This document shows positions 1 through 5,236 of a stretch of DNA of 21,381 nt, piece by piece. A program made the position numbers and the translations under genes. How positions within the stretch are numbered: the first letter of the stretch is position 1; every line of letters begins with the position of its first letter. The stretch comes from a virus: positions 1-21,381 of the IMG/VR virus record IMGVR_UViG_3300023116_000419; one strand, written 5' to 3'. The notes under the pieces were generated by a model. It did no database searches, had not been told where the DNA came from, and saw only the letters and a list, made by a program, of their open reading frames with translations.

Positions 1-205
1 GAAAGAAGAGAACAGTACAGATGCTGTTCCGGGTAGCGATGCAGGACTACGTAGTGTAGGTGTTACACCAGCAGGCATTGATGCAGACTTAGAAACTGCT
101 GAACCTCCAGCGGCACCTGAAGAAGGCGGAGAAGCACCCGCAGATGCAGGAATGGCCCCTGTTGCACCAGAAGCGGCAGCCAGTCCAGTTCCGCCCGCTC
201 AATAA
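1..205 (+). CDS. C-terminal end of portal protein (gp20-like), 5' truncated
   Basis: An open frame enters from the left edge (first full codon at base 2) and stops at TAA 203-205, giving 67 residues. The tail is low-complexity, rich in Pro, Ala, Glu and Gly, and ends PVPPAQ. No catalytic or structural motif is visible. The portal assignment rests on position: in T4-like phages the portal gene 20 lies immediately before the prohead core, gp21, gp22 and gp23 genes, which all follow here in that order. A disordered Pro/Ala-rich C-terminus is compatible with that. The body of the gene lies outside the window, so another head-gene identity is possible. Confidence 0.55.
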   Translation, partial: KEENSTDAVPGSDAGLRSVGVTPAGIDADLETAEPPAAPEEGGEAPADAGMAPVAPEAAASPVPPAQ

Positions 206-219
206 TAAATAATACTATT

Positions 220-438
220 ATGTTATTAACTGAATTCTTAAATAAACATGAAGACGAAAGTTATCCTAGTAATAACGACGATAAGAGCGTTTATAAACTA
301 AGTGACTTGCGTAAAACTAGGCTCACATTGGCACAATTAAATAAGCTCAGAAATATAAGGGACGTTAAAAAAGTAGAAGCAGAAAAAAAGATTAAAGATA
401 TTAGGCAACAGTATAGGCCCGCACCACAGGCAATGTAA
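220..438 (+). CDS. small conserved-type protein between portal and prohead core genes
   Basis: A 72-aa protein starting 14 bases after the portal-end stop. It has an acidic/Asn-rich N-terminus (about residues 10-22), then a basic helical stretch (about 28-64) rich in Lys, Arg and Leu with the pattern RKTRLTLAQLNKLR, and ends PAPQAM. This looks like a short DNA- or protein-binding helix pair, not an enzyme. Small basic ORFs in this position are, to my recollection, usual in marine T4-like phages, but I cannot name its function. No clear ribosome site precedes the ATG (AT-rich AATACTATT), so translation may depend on coupling to the upstream gene. Its position corresponds to the T4 gp67/gp68 region, so a minor prohead-core component is one option. 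Confidence 0.7.
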   Translation: MLLTEFLNKHEDESYPSNNDDKSVYKLSDLRKTRLTLAQLNKLRNIRDVKKVEAEKKIKDIRQQYRPAPQAM

Positions 439-443
439 TTTCA

Positions 444-519
444 GCAAAATGACTCCATGATTTGGCGTTTCTACGTCAAAACCACTCAAAAAACCATCAT
501 TTTGCAGGGTATTCCTGCA
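444..519 (+). other. inverted repeats / possible RNA structure upstream of gp67-like gene
   Basis: Three pairings lie in the 126-base gap. GCAAAATGA (444-452) is the exact reverse complement of TCATTTTGC (497-505). Inside it is a hairpin, TTTGGCG/CGTCAAA (461-467 with 474-480, one G-T pair, loop TTTCTA). TGCAGG/CCTGCA (503-508 with 514-519) forms a second hairpin that competes with the outer stem. No U-tract follows, so this is not a standard terminator. It overlaps the possible 31-aa ORF. Function unknown. Confidence 0.35.
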
Positions 520-552
520 CCTCCGTTAAATACTACTATAATACTACTATAG
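457..552 (+). CDS. possible 31-aa small ORF before the acidic core gene
   Basis: ATG 457 to TAG 550-552 would encode 31 aa beginning MIWRFYVKTTQK and containing LQGIPAPPLN, a protein-like composition. It is in the same frame as the preceding 72-aa gene, and that frame is open from just after its stop. Its stop overlaps the GGAG ribosome site of the following gene, a packing common in phages. Against it: no Shine-Dalgarno sequence precedes the ATG, and the interval also contains hairpins and a late-promoter motif that could be the real reason the gap exists. Low-confidence call. Confidence 0.3.
   Translation: MIWRFYVKTTQKTIILQGIPAPPLNTTIILL
526..532 (+). promoter_or_regulatory. candidate T4-type late promoter for the prohead core/gp21/gp22 genes
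   Basis: TTAAATA followed by CTA, 32 bases upstream of the acidic core ATG. It matches the NTAAATA(CTA) motif found before several other transcription units in this window (4645, 4645-type copies at 5804, 11919 and 17766). A start about 6 bases downstream, near 538, would give a short leader carrying the AGGAG ribosome site at about 550-554. Confidence 0.5.
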
Positions 553-564
553 GAGTAACTTCGC

Positions 565-1284
565 ATGAGTAAAAAGTATGAACAGTTGATTGAATATATC
601 ATCAACGATGAAGAGGACAAAGCAAAAGAACTCTTCCACGATATCGTAGTTGAAACAAGTCGTGACATCTACGAGAATCTAATTGACGAAGAAGATTTTG
701 CTGAAGAAGAATCAGTAGAAGACATGTCTGACGCTATCGAAGCTGATGAAGAAGGTATCAGTGAAGAAGACGACGAGATGGAAATGGACATGGAAATGCC
801 AATGGACATGGGCGACGAAGAAGCTGAAGAGGAAGGTGAAGAAGCTGAAGAGGAAGAGCTCGAAGATAGAGTTATGGACTTGGAAGACGCTTTAGACGAA
901 CTCAAAGCTGAATTTGACGCTTTAATGGACGAAGAAGGCAAAGAAGAAGAACACGATGACATGGAAATGGAATCTGTTGAAGAATCAGAAGAGACTGTTG
1001 AAGAAGACGCTGTTGAAGAATCAGAAGAAACAGTTGAAGAATCAGAAGAAGAAGCTGAAGTTGTTAAAGAGTATGTTGACAAAGTTGCTCAACCTGCTAA
1101 CAATTCAGAGGCTTCTACAAGTCCAGTAGCAGGTAAGAACGACATGGGTGGTAAAGCAGTCGATCCTACAGGTGAAGAAAATGGTGGTTCAACACCTAAA
1201 GTTGACGGCGGCGATTCTTACCAGAACACAGCTGGCGGTAGCAAGAAGTTAGAAAAAGCACCTGCCCCTAAAAAGGAAGGTTAA
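565..1284 (+). CDS. acidic prohead core protein, gp67-like
   Basis: A 239-aa, extremely acidic protein. Residues 1-40 (EQLIEYIINDEEDKAKELF) resemble the T4 gp67 N-terminus, a short helix in which a small core protein contacts the scaffold. Residues about 40-165 are almost all Glu, Asp, Met and Ser with imperfect repeats of VEESEETVEE. Residues about 170-239 are Gly/Ser/Asn/Pro-rich and probably disordered, ending in a Lys-rich tail. T4 gp67 is only about 80 aa, so this homologue would be expanded through its acidic middle. In T4 the protein sits in the prohead core and is degraded by gp21 during maturation. The ribosome site is AGGAG, 10 bases before ATG. Identity is inferred from composition, N-terminal pattern and position. 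Confidence 0.7.
   Translation: MSKKYEQLIEYIINDEEDKAKELFHDIVVETSRDIYENLIDEEDFAEEESVEDMSDAIEADEEGISEEDDEMEMDMEMPMDMGDEEAEEEGEEAEEEELEDRVMDLEDALDELKAEFDALMDEEGKEEEHDDMEMESVEESEETVEEDAVEESEETVEESEEEAEVVKEYVDKVAQPANNSEASTSPVAGKNDMGGKAVDPTGEENGGSTPKVDGGDSYQNTAGGSKKLEKAPAPKKEG
976..1056 (+). repeat. imperfect tandem repeats inside acidic core gene
   Basis: Units built on GTTGAAGAATCAGAAGA recur at about 976, 1012 and 1033, encoding VEESEE repeats. This is coding microduplication that lengthens the acidic tract, not a mobile repeat. Confidence 0.7.
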
Positions 1285-1309
1285 TTAGAGTTTAACTGAG
1301 GATAAACAA

Positions 1310-1933
1310 ATGGCTTTATTAAAAGAACACTTAACATTTGATGCGGCCCGTATGGTAACAGAAGGCTCTGAAGATGGTAAGGACTTGTTTATGAAGGGAA
1401 TTTTCATTCAGGGTGGTGTTAAGAATGAAAATAAAAGAGTTTATCCTGTTTCAGAAATCTCTAATGCAGTTACTACTATTAATGAACAGATCAAGGGTGG
1501 CTACTCCGTTTTAGGCGAAGTAGATCATCCTGATGATCTGAAAATTAATTTAGATCGTGTTAGCCACATGATTACTGAAATGTGGATGGACGGACCAAAC
1601 GGTTTTGGTAAACTTAAGTTACTTCCTACACCGATGGGTAACTTAGTTAAAACCATGTTAGAATCCGGCGTTAAACTTGGGGTTAGCTCTAGAGGCAGTG
1701 GTCAGGTCTCAGAGTCCACAGGCGACGTAAGTGATTTTGAAATAGTAACGGTGGATGTAGTTGCACAGCCTAGTGCTCCTAATGCATATCCAACAGCAGT
1801 ATATGAAGGGCTGATGAATATGAAAGGTGGACACAAGGTTCTCGAGATGGCGGCTGATGCCAGTGCAAATCAAAAAGTACAAAAGTATTTAAAAGAGCAA
1901 GTAACACGCTTAATTAAAGACTTAAAAATTTAG
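1310..1933 (+). CDS. 21: prohead core serine protease, gp21-like
   Basis: A 207-aa protein matching the T4 gp21 prohead protease family. Visible hallmarks in order: GGVKNENKRVYP near residues 35-46; GEVDHP with the likely catalytic His73; GVSSRGSG with the candidate nucleophile Ser126 or Ser127; and TVDVVAQPSAP with Asp149, typical of the family C-terminal core. It would be built into the prohead core, self-activate, then cut scaffold, core proteins and gp23 after (L/I)xE. Length is close to the T4 protein. ATG 1310 follows GAGGA at about 1298. It lies 25 bases after the acidic core gene and 9 bases before the scaffold gene, in one operon. Confidence 0.92.
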   Translation: MALLKEHLTFDAARMVTEGSEDGKDLFMKGIFIQGGVKNENKRVYPVSEISNAVTTINEQIKGGYSVLGEVDHPDDLKINLDRVSHMITEMWMDGPNGFGKLKLLPTPMGNLVKTMLESGVKLGVSSRGSGQVSESTGDVSDFEIVTVDVVAQPSAPNAYPTAVYEGLMNMKGGHKVLEMAADASANQKVQKYLKEQVTRLIKDLKI

Positions 1934-1942
1934 GAGATCCGT

Positions 1943-3037
1943 ATGTTAGAAGCAATCAAACCATTGCTAGATAGCGGAATTATTAACGAAGAAACAGAAA
2001 CAGCAATTAATGAGGCTTGGGAAGCAAAACTTTCTGAAGCCAAAGAGACTGTACGTGCTGAACTTCGTGAGGAATTCGCACAACGCTATGAGCATGACAA
2101 GTCAGTCATGGTTGAGGCTTTAGACAAAATGGTCAACGAATCTTTATCTAAAGAACTTCAGGAATTCGCTGAAGACAAGAAGAGATTAGCAGAAGATAGA
2201 GTTAAGTACAACACTAAGATGTCTGAGACAGCAGATAAGTTCAAAGGTTTCTTAGTTGGTAAACTAACTGACGAACTCAAAGAGTTACGTGAGGACCGCA
2301 AAACAATGGCCGGTACAATGGCTAAAGTTGAGCAGTTCGTTATTCGTCAACTTGCTGAGGAAATCAAAGAGTTCGAGCAAGACAAGAGAGACGTTGTGGA
2401 AACAAAGGTCAAACTTGTTGCTGGTGCAAAAGAAAAGTTAGACGAACTTAAAACTAAATTCGTTGCTCGCTCATCTGCTTTAGTTAAAGAGGCAGTTGCT
2501 ACAAATCTAGAGTCTGAGTTAACTCAACTCAAAGAAGACATCCAGACTGCTCGTGAGAACATGTTTGGACGTAGATTGTTTGAAGCATTCGCAAGTGAAT
2601 TTGCTGGTACTCATTTAAATGAGAACAAGGAAATTAAGAAACTTCAAAGCATTATTGCTGAGAAGGATGAAAAACTTGCAGAAGCAACTCAAGCAAGTGA
2701 AGATGCTAAGAAATTAGTTGAATCAAAAGAGAGCGAAATTAAAGTGATTAAGGAATCTAGTGAGAGAAAAGAAACACTCAACGGATTGCTTAAGACATTA
2801 AACAAAGAGAAAGCCACTGTAATGAGTGACTTACTCGAATCTGTGCAAACTGAAAAACTTCAGTCTGCATTTGACAAGTATTTGCCAGCAGTTCTTAACA
2901 ATTCAAAGATTGAACAAGCCGCAAAGCAAGTTCTTTCAGAGAATAAGAAAGAAGTAACTGGTGATAAAACTGCGAAAGACGCTGTAAAAGAAGATGGTAC
3001 AAACATCATTCAGTTAAAGCGTTTAGCAGGGCTATAA
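1943..3037 (+). CDS. 22: prohead core scaffolding protein, gp22-like
   Basis: A 364-aa protein, overwhelmingly Glu/Lys/Ala/Leu with heptad-like spacing from about residue 25 to 300, as expected of the coiled-coil gp22 scaffold that fills the prohead and is removed by proteolysis. Candidate gp21 cuts of the (L/I)xE type followed by a small residue include INE/A at residue 24, LAE/A near 246 and LLE/S near 297. It is longer than T4 gp22 (269 aa). The ribosome site is AGGAG just before ATG. It sits between protease and capsid genes as in T4. Sequence similarity is weak by nature, so identity depends on composition and synteny. Confidence 0.85.
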   Translation: MLEAIKPLLDSGIINEETETAINEAWEAKLSEAKETVRAELREEFAQRYEHDKSVMVEALDKMVNESLSKELQEFAEDKKRLAEDRVKYNTKMSETADKFKGFLVGKLTDELKELREDRKTMAGTMAKVEQFVIRQLAEEIKEFEQDKRDVVETKVKLVAGAKEKLDELKTKFVARSSALVKEAVATNLESELTQLKEDIQTARENMFGRRLFEAFASEFAGTHLNENKEIKKLQSIIAEKDEKLAEATQASEDAKKLVESKESEIKVIKESSERKETLNGLLKTLNKEKATVMSDLLESVQTEKLQSAFDKYLPAVLNNSKIEQAAKQVLSENKKEVTGDKTAKDAVKEDGTNIIQLKRLAGL

Positions 3038-3040
3038 ATT
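3033..3040 (+). promoter_or_regulatory. candidate late promoter for major capsid gene
   Basis: TATAAATT, one mismatch from the T4 late element TATAAATA, overlapping the gp22 stop codon and 26 bases before the gp23 ATG. The predicted start is near 3046, leaving a 20-base leader with the AGGAG ribosome site. T4 also has a late promoter in front of gene 23. Confidence 0.45.
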
Positions 3041-3065
3041 AGTAAAACTATTAGGAGAAACTGAA

Positions 3066-4250
3066 ATGTCAGATAATTTACTAGAAGGCCGTTGGGGTGA
3101 GACCAAAGATGCCCTGTTAGAAGGTTTACAAGGTTCTCGCCGTACAACAATGGCTTCTGTGTTAGAAAACACAAAGAAGCACTTGGTAGAATCCGCAACA
3201 GGCGGTGCAACAACTAGTGGTAACGTTGCTACTCTTAACAGAGTTATTCTTCCAGTAATTAGACGAGTTATGCCAACTGTTATCGCTAACGAAATCGTTG
3301 GTGTTCAGCCAATGACTGGTCCAGTTGCACAAATTCACACATTACGTGTACGTTATGCTGAAACAGCAACATCAACAGCATCTGCTCCGTTTGATACAGA
3401 TACAGTTGCTGGTGACGAAGCTCTTTCACCATTCAAAATTGCTACAGCATATTCAGGTAGTTTAACTACTGGTCGTGCTGACAGCACAGCAACACTTGAA
3501 GGTTCACCAGGACGTAAGATTAACGTTCAGATCTTAAAGCAAGTTGTTGAAGCTAAGACCAGAAAGCTATCAGCTCGCTGGACATTTGAAGCCGCTCAAG
3601 ACGCACAGTCAATGCACGGCTTAGATGTTGAAGCAGAAATTATGGCTGCTTTAGCTCAAGAAATTACTGTTGAAATCGACCAGGAAGTACTTGGTTCTTT
3701 AAGAAGCCTAGCCGCTACTGAAGAAACATACAACCAGGCAGCAGTTTCAGGTACAGCTACATACGTTGGTGACGAGCATGCCGCTCTTGCTGTTTTAATT
3801 AACAGAGTTGCTAACAAGATTGCTCAAAGAACAAGACGTGGTGCAGGTAACTGGGCAGTTGTTTCCCCAGCCGCATTAACAGTTCTTCAGAGCGCAACAA
3901 CATCTGCATTTGCACGTACAACTGAAGGCACATTTGAAGCACCTACAAACACTAAGTTTGTTGGTACATTGAATGGTGCAATGAAAGTTTACGTTGATTC
4001 ATATGCAAGCGACACAACAGCAGTTCTAGTTGGTTATAAGGGTTCAAGCGAAGCTGATGCAGCCGCTTTCTACTGCCCATATATTCCATTAATGAGCTCT
4101 GGTGTTGTTTTAGATCCAGCAACATTTGAACCAGTTGTAGGCTTTATGACCAGATACGGTTATGTTGAGCTTACAAACACAGCGTCATCTCTTGGTAACG
4201 CTGGTGATTATGTTGGTGAGATTGCAATGAGCAACCTTTCTTTCTCATAA
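3066..4250 (+). CDS. 23: major capsid protein, gp23-like
   Basis: A 394-aa protein with clear gp23 signatures: VIRRVMPTVIANEIVGVQPMTGPV at about residues 66-89 (split here as VIRRVMPTVIAN and EIVGVQPMTGPV), a helix with RKLSARWTFEAAQDAQSMHG (about 161-180), then LDVEAEIMAALAQEI, and a C-terminal part including YCPYIPLMSSG. The N-terminus has a removable segment: LVE/SATGG places a gp21-type cut after Glu42, with two further LxE/G sites at Glu7 and Glu19. It is distinctly shorter than T4 gp23 (521 aa), suggesting that the inserted surface domain is reduced or absent. ATG follows AGGAGAAACTGA. The gene ends 46 bases before a strong terminator, and no gp24 copy follows. Confidence 0.95.
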   Translation: MSDNLLEGRWGETKDALLEGLQGSRRTTMASVLENTKKHLVESATGGATTSGNVATLNRVILPVIRRVMPTVIANEIVGVQPMTGPVAQIHTLRVRYAETATSTASAPFDTDTVAGDEALSPFKIATAYSGSLTTGRADSTATLEGSPGRKINVQILKQVVEAKTRKLSARWTFEAAQDAQSMHGLDVEAEIMAALAQEITVEIDQEVLGSLRSLAATEETYNQAAVSGTATYVGDEHAALAVLINRVANKIAQRTRRGAGNWAVVSPAALTVLQSATTSAFARTTEGTFEAPTNTKFVGTLNGAMKVYVDSYASDTTAVLVGYKGSSEADAAAFYCPYIPLMSSGVVLDPATFEPVVGFMTRYGYVELTNTASSLGNAGDYVGEIAMSNLSFS

Positions 4251-4296
4251 TTCATTATTTGAAAGCAATTTCCTGTTCGGAATGGGAAAACAAATT

Positions 4297-4319
4297 AGGG
4301 GTCGCAAGACCCCTTTTTT
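4297..4319 (+). terminator. rho-independent terminator after gp23
   Basis: Stem GGGGTC/GACCCC (4298-4303 with 4308-4313) with loop GCAA, followed by six T (4314-4319). A textbook intrinsic terminator that closes the head operon and insulates the riboswitch cassette that follows. Confidence 0.93.
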
Positions 4320-4343
4320 GTTGACTTTATATATAGGATAGTG

Positions 4344-4351
4344 TATAAATA
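4344..4351 (+). promoter_or_regulatory. T4-type late promoter of the riboswitch cassette
   Basis: A perfect TATAAATA. With the usual late-promoter spacing, transcription would start near 4357, one base before the first aptamer stem begins at 4358, so the RNA would carry almost no sequence 5' of the aptamer. Confidence 0.75.
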
Positions 4352-4357
4352 TATACA

Positions 4358-4407
4358 CGTTCAGCTGTAAGGCCGGAAGTAGACTTCATTATTAGTCGAA
4401 GGAACGC
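4358..4407 (+). promoter_or_regulatory. glutamine riboswitch aptamer 1 (glnA-type)
   Basis: Matches the glutamine (glnA / downstream-peptide) aptamer core: outer stem P1 CGTTC (4358-4362) with GAACG (4402-4406); a short P2 GCT/GGC closed by GTAA; conserved CGGAAGTAG (4374-4382); P3 GACT/AGTC (4382-4385 with 4393-4396) with an 8-base loop; then CGAAGGAACGC. P2 is weak (3 bp with one G-U), so this copy may bind less well than the second. This RNA class binds free L-glutamine in cyanobacterial and marine sequences (established). Binding here is inferred. Confidence 0.85.
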
Positions 4408-4415
4408 ATTATCAT

Positions 4416-4464
4416 CGTTCATCTCGAAAGAGACGGAAGTAGGTAATGGTTACCGAAGGAACGC
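4416..4464 (+). promoter_or_regulatory. glutamine riboswitch aptamer 2 (glnA-type), tandem copy
   Basis: The second copy starts 8 bases after the first. P1 is CGTTC (4416-4420) with GAACG (4459-4463); P2 is TCTC GAAA GAGA, a stable tetraloop hairpin; conserved ACGGAAGTAGG (4433-4443); P3 is GGTAA TGG TTACC (4442-4446 with 4450-4454); then CGAAGGAACGC (4454-4464). Every conserved element of the class is present. Tandem arrangement is known for glnA RNAs and is thought to sharpen the response. It sits 28 bases upstream of the peptide start codon. Confidence 0.9.
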
Positions 4465-4492
4465 ACCTAACTGTAAAAAGGAGGGTGTTAAC
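4463..4492 (+). promoter_or_regulatory. expression platform and strong ribosome binding site of the peptide gene
   Basis: AAGGAGG at 4478-4484, 8 bases before ATG 4493, is the strongest ribosome site in the window. No terminator lies between aptamer and ORF, so control is probably translational. GCACCT (4463-4468) can pair with GGGTGT (4483-4488), with two wobble pairs, covering the 3' end of the ribosome site. It uses the last P1 base, so it could compete with the folded aptamer. This mechanism is inference. Confidence 0.5.
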
Positions 4493-4600
4493 ATGACAAT
4501 GTGGACTCGCTATTGTAGAGAGCAAGCACAGAAAGACTATCATAAGTCTCAAATGCTTAAAATCTTATTGTTACGTGCAATACACGAAACAGATAAGTGA
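4493..4600 (+). CDS. 35-aa peptide under glutamine riboswitch control
   Basis: ATG 4493 to TGA 4598-4600, beginning MTMWTRYCREQAQKDYHK and ending in a Leu-rich helix and HETDK. Net positive (seven Lys/Arg against four Asp/Glu). Residues about 9-31 could form an amphipathic helix; there is no signal peptide. It is supported as a real gene by the strong AAGGAGG, the riboswitch upstream and a terminator starting 5 bases after the stop. In cyanobacteria the downstream-peptide class of glutamine riboswitch precedes short ORFs, and in Synechocystis it controls a small glutamine-synthetase inactivating protein (established). Whether this peptide touches host nitrogen metabolism is unknown. It is one of only two frames here ending in TGA. 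Confidence 0.8.
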   Translation: MTMWTRYCREQAQKDYHKSQMLKILLLRAIHETDK

Positions 4601-4605
4601 ACTTC

Positions 4606-4629
4606 AAGGGGCTGAAACGCCCCTTTTTT
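4606..4629 (+). terminator. rho-independent terminator after riboswitch peptide
   Basis: Stem GGGGC/GCCCC (4608-4612 with 4619-4623), extended by two A-T pairs, loop TGAAAC, six T. It ends the cassette and separates it from the next late promoter at 4644. Confidence 0.92.
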
Positions 4630-4643
4630 GTGACTAACATTTC

Positions 4644-4651
4644 TATAAATA
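4644..4651 (+). promoter_or_regulatory. T4-type late promoter for 144-aa protein
   Basis: A perfect TATAAATA followed by CTA, 15 bases after the terminator. The predicted start is near 4657, about two bases before the first leader hairpin. Confidence 0.75.
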
Positions 4652-4656
4652 CTATT

Positions 4657-4744
4657 GTTCAGTAGTTAGGTAAAACTGACTTATGCTGTCCCAACAGCGT
4701 AGCGACTAGAACTCGCATTGGACTTCTTAACAAGGAGAAAACAA
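4657..4744 (+). promoter_or_regulatory. structured 5' leader with sequestered ribosome site
   Basis: Four successive hairpins: TCAGT/ACTGA (4659-4663 with 4675-4679); ATGCTGT/ACAGCGT (4683-4689 with 4694-4700, loop CCCA); GCGA/TCGC (4702-4705 with 4713-4716); and CTTCTT/AAGGAG (4723-4728 with 4732-4737, loop AAC, one T-G), which encloses the whole Shine-Dalgarno sequence. The loop of the first hairpin holds GTTAGG (4665-4670), complementary to CTTAAC (4726-4731) in the ribosome-site hairpin, so pairing there would free AAGGAG. I do not recognise a known riboswitch family. The switching behaviour is inference. Confidence 0.45.
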
Positions 4745-5179
4745 ATGGGAAGACCTTTAAAATTAGCAGAAACAGTTGACGGCAACTTAAAAGTTCCTTC
4801 AGCAAACACATCAGGTACTATCGGTAATACAGCACTTAGTGGTTCTACACAGATCCAATTTACAGGTTACGTTACTGGTGGTTCAGCAAACACTGGTTAT
4901 GCTTCTAAGCAAACAGGTAGCAAAACATTCAAAGTTACTACAAGTGACGGCACAGAAGATTTGTTATTAACAGCAGTTGCCAGCGGTAGTTTAGCCGCAG
5001 GACAATGCCAGTTAACAGCAACAGATAGCGCAGGTGGAACATACTATGTAAGTAAAATTACATCACGTTATGTTACACTAGTTCCTAATGACGGTACACA
5101 GTGGTCATCCGGTCAAAAAGCATTGTGGGTAGCAAGTGGTCCTTCATTGAACACTTCAGTTAGTATCCCAATGGCATAA
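4745..5179 (+). CDS. putative small virion structural protein
   Basis: A 144-aa protein starting MGRPLKLAETVDGNLKVP. ATG 4745 was chosen over ATG 4718 because AAGGAG (4732-4737) lies 7 bases before it, while 4718 lies inside the structured leader with no ribosome site. The sequence is Ser/Thr/Gly-rich with alternating beta-type segments and no catalytic motif, ending VSIPMA. It is a single-gene unit with its own late promoter and terminator next to the capsid gene, consistent with an abundant head or decoration protein, but no family is recognised. A neck or tail component is equally possible. Confidence 0.75.
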   Translation: MGRPLKLAETVDGNLKVPSANTSGTIGNTALSGSTQIQFTGYVTGGSANTGYASKQTGSKTFKVTTSDGTEDLLLTAVASGSLAAGQCQLTATDSAGGTYYVSKITSRYVTLVPNDGTQWSSGQKALWVASGPSLNTSVSIPMA

Positions 5180-5236
5180 TAGTTAATTTTTTAACTACTA
5201 AAGGCTACAGTGATAATTACATTGTAGCCTTTTTTT
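5180..5236 (+). terminator. double hairpin terminator after 144-aa gene
   Basis: Directly after the stop, TAGTTAA/TTAACTA (5180-5186 with 5191-5197) forms a hairpin with loop TTTT. It is followed by the stronger AAGGCTACA/TGTAGCCTT (5201-5209 with 5223-5231), running into a seven-T tract at 5230-5236. The T tract abuts the ATG of the next gene. Confidence 0.88.

Noticed and set aside
204-211. AATAAATA resembling a late promoter before the 72-aa gene
   Set aside because: It ends only 8 bases before the ATG, so the transcript would start at or inside the start codon. It overlaps a stop codon in AT-rich sequence and is likely chance.
444-505. tRNA-like fold in the gap before the acidic core gene
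   Set aside because: There is a 9-bp outer stem and an inner hairpin but no T-loop GTTC, anticodon arm or CCA-compatible end.
4718-4744. Upstream ATG at 4718 as start of the 144-aa gene
   Set aside because: It lies in the structured leader with no ribosome site, while AAGGAG is correctly spaced for ATG 4745.
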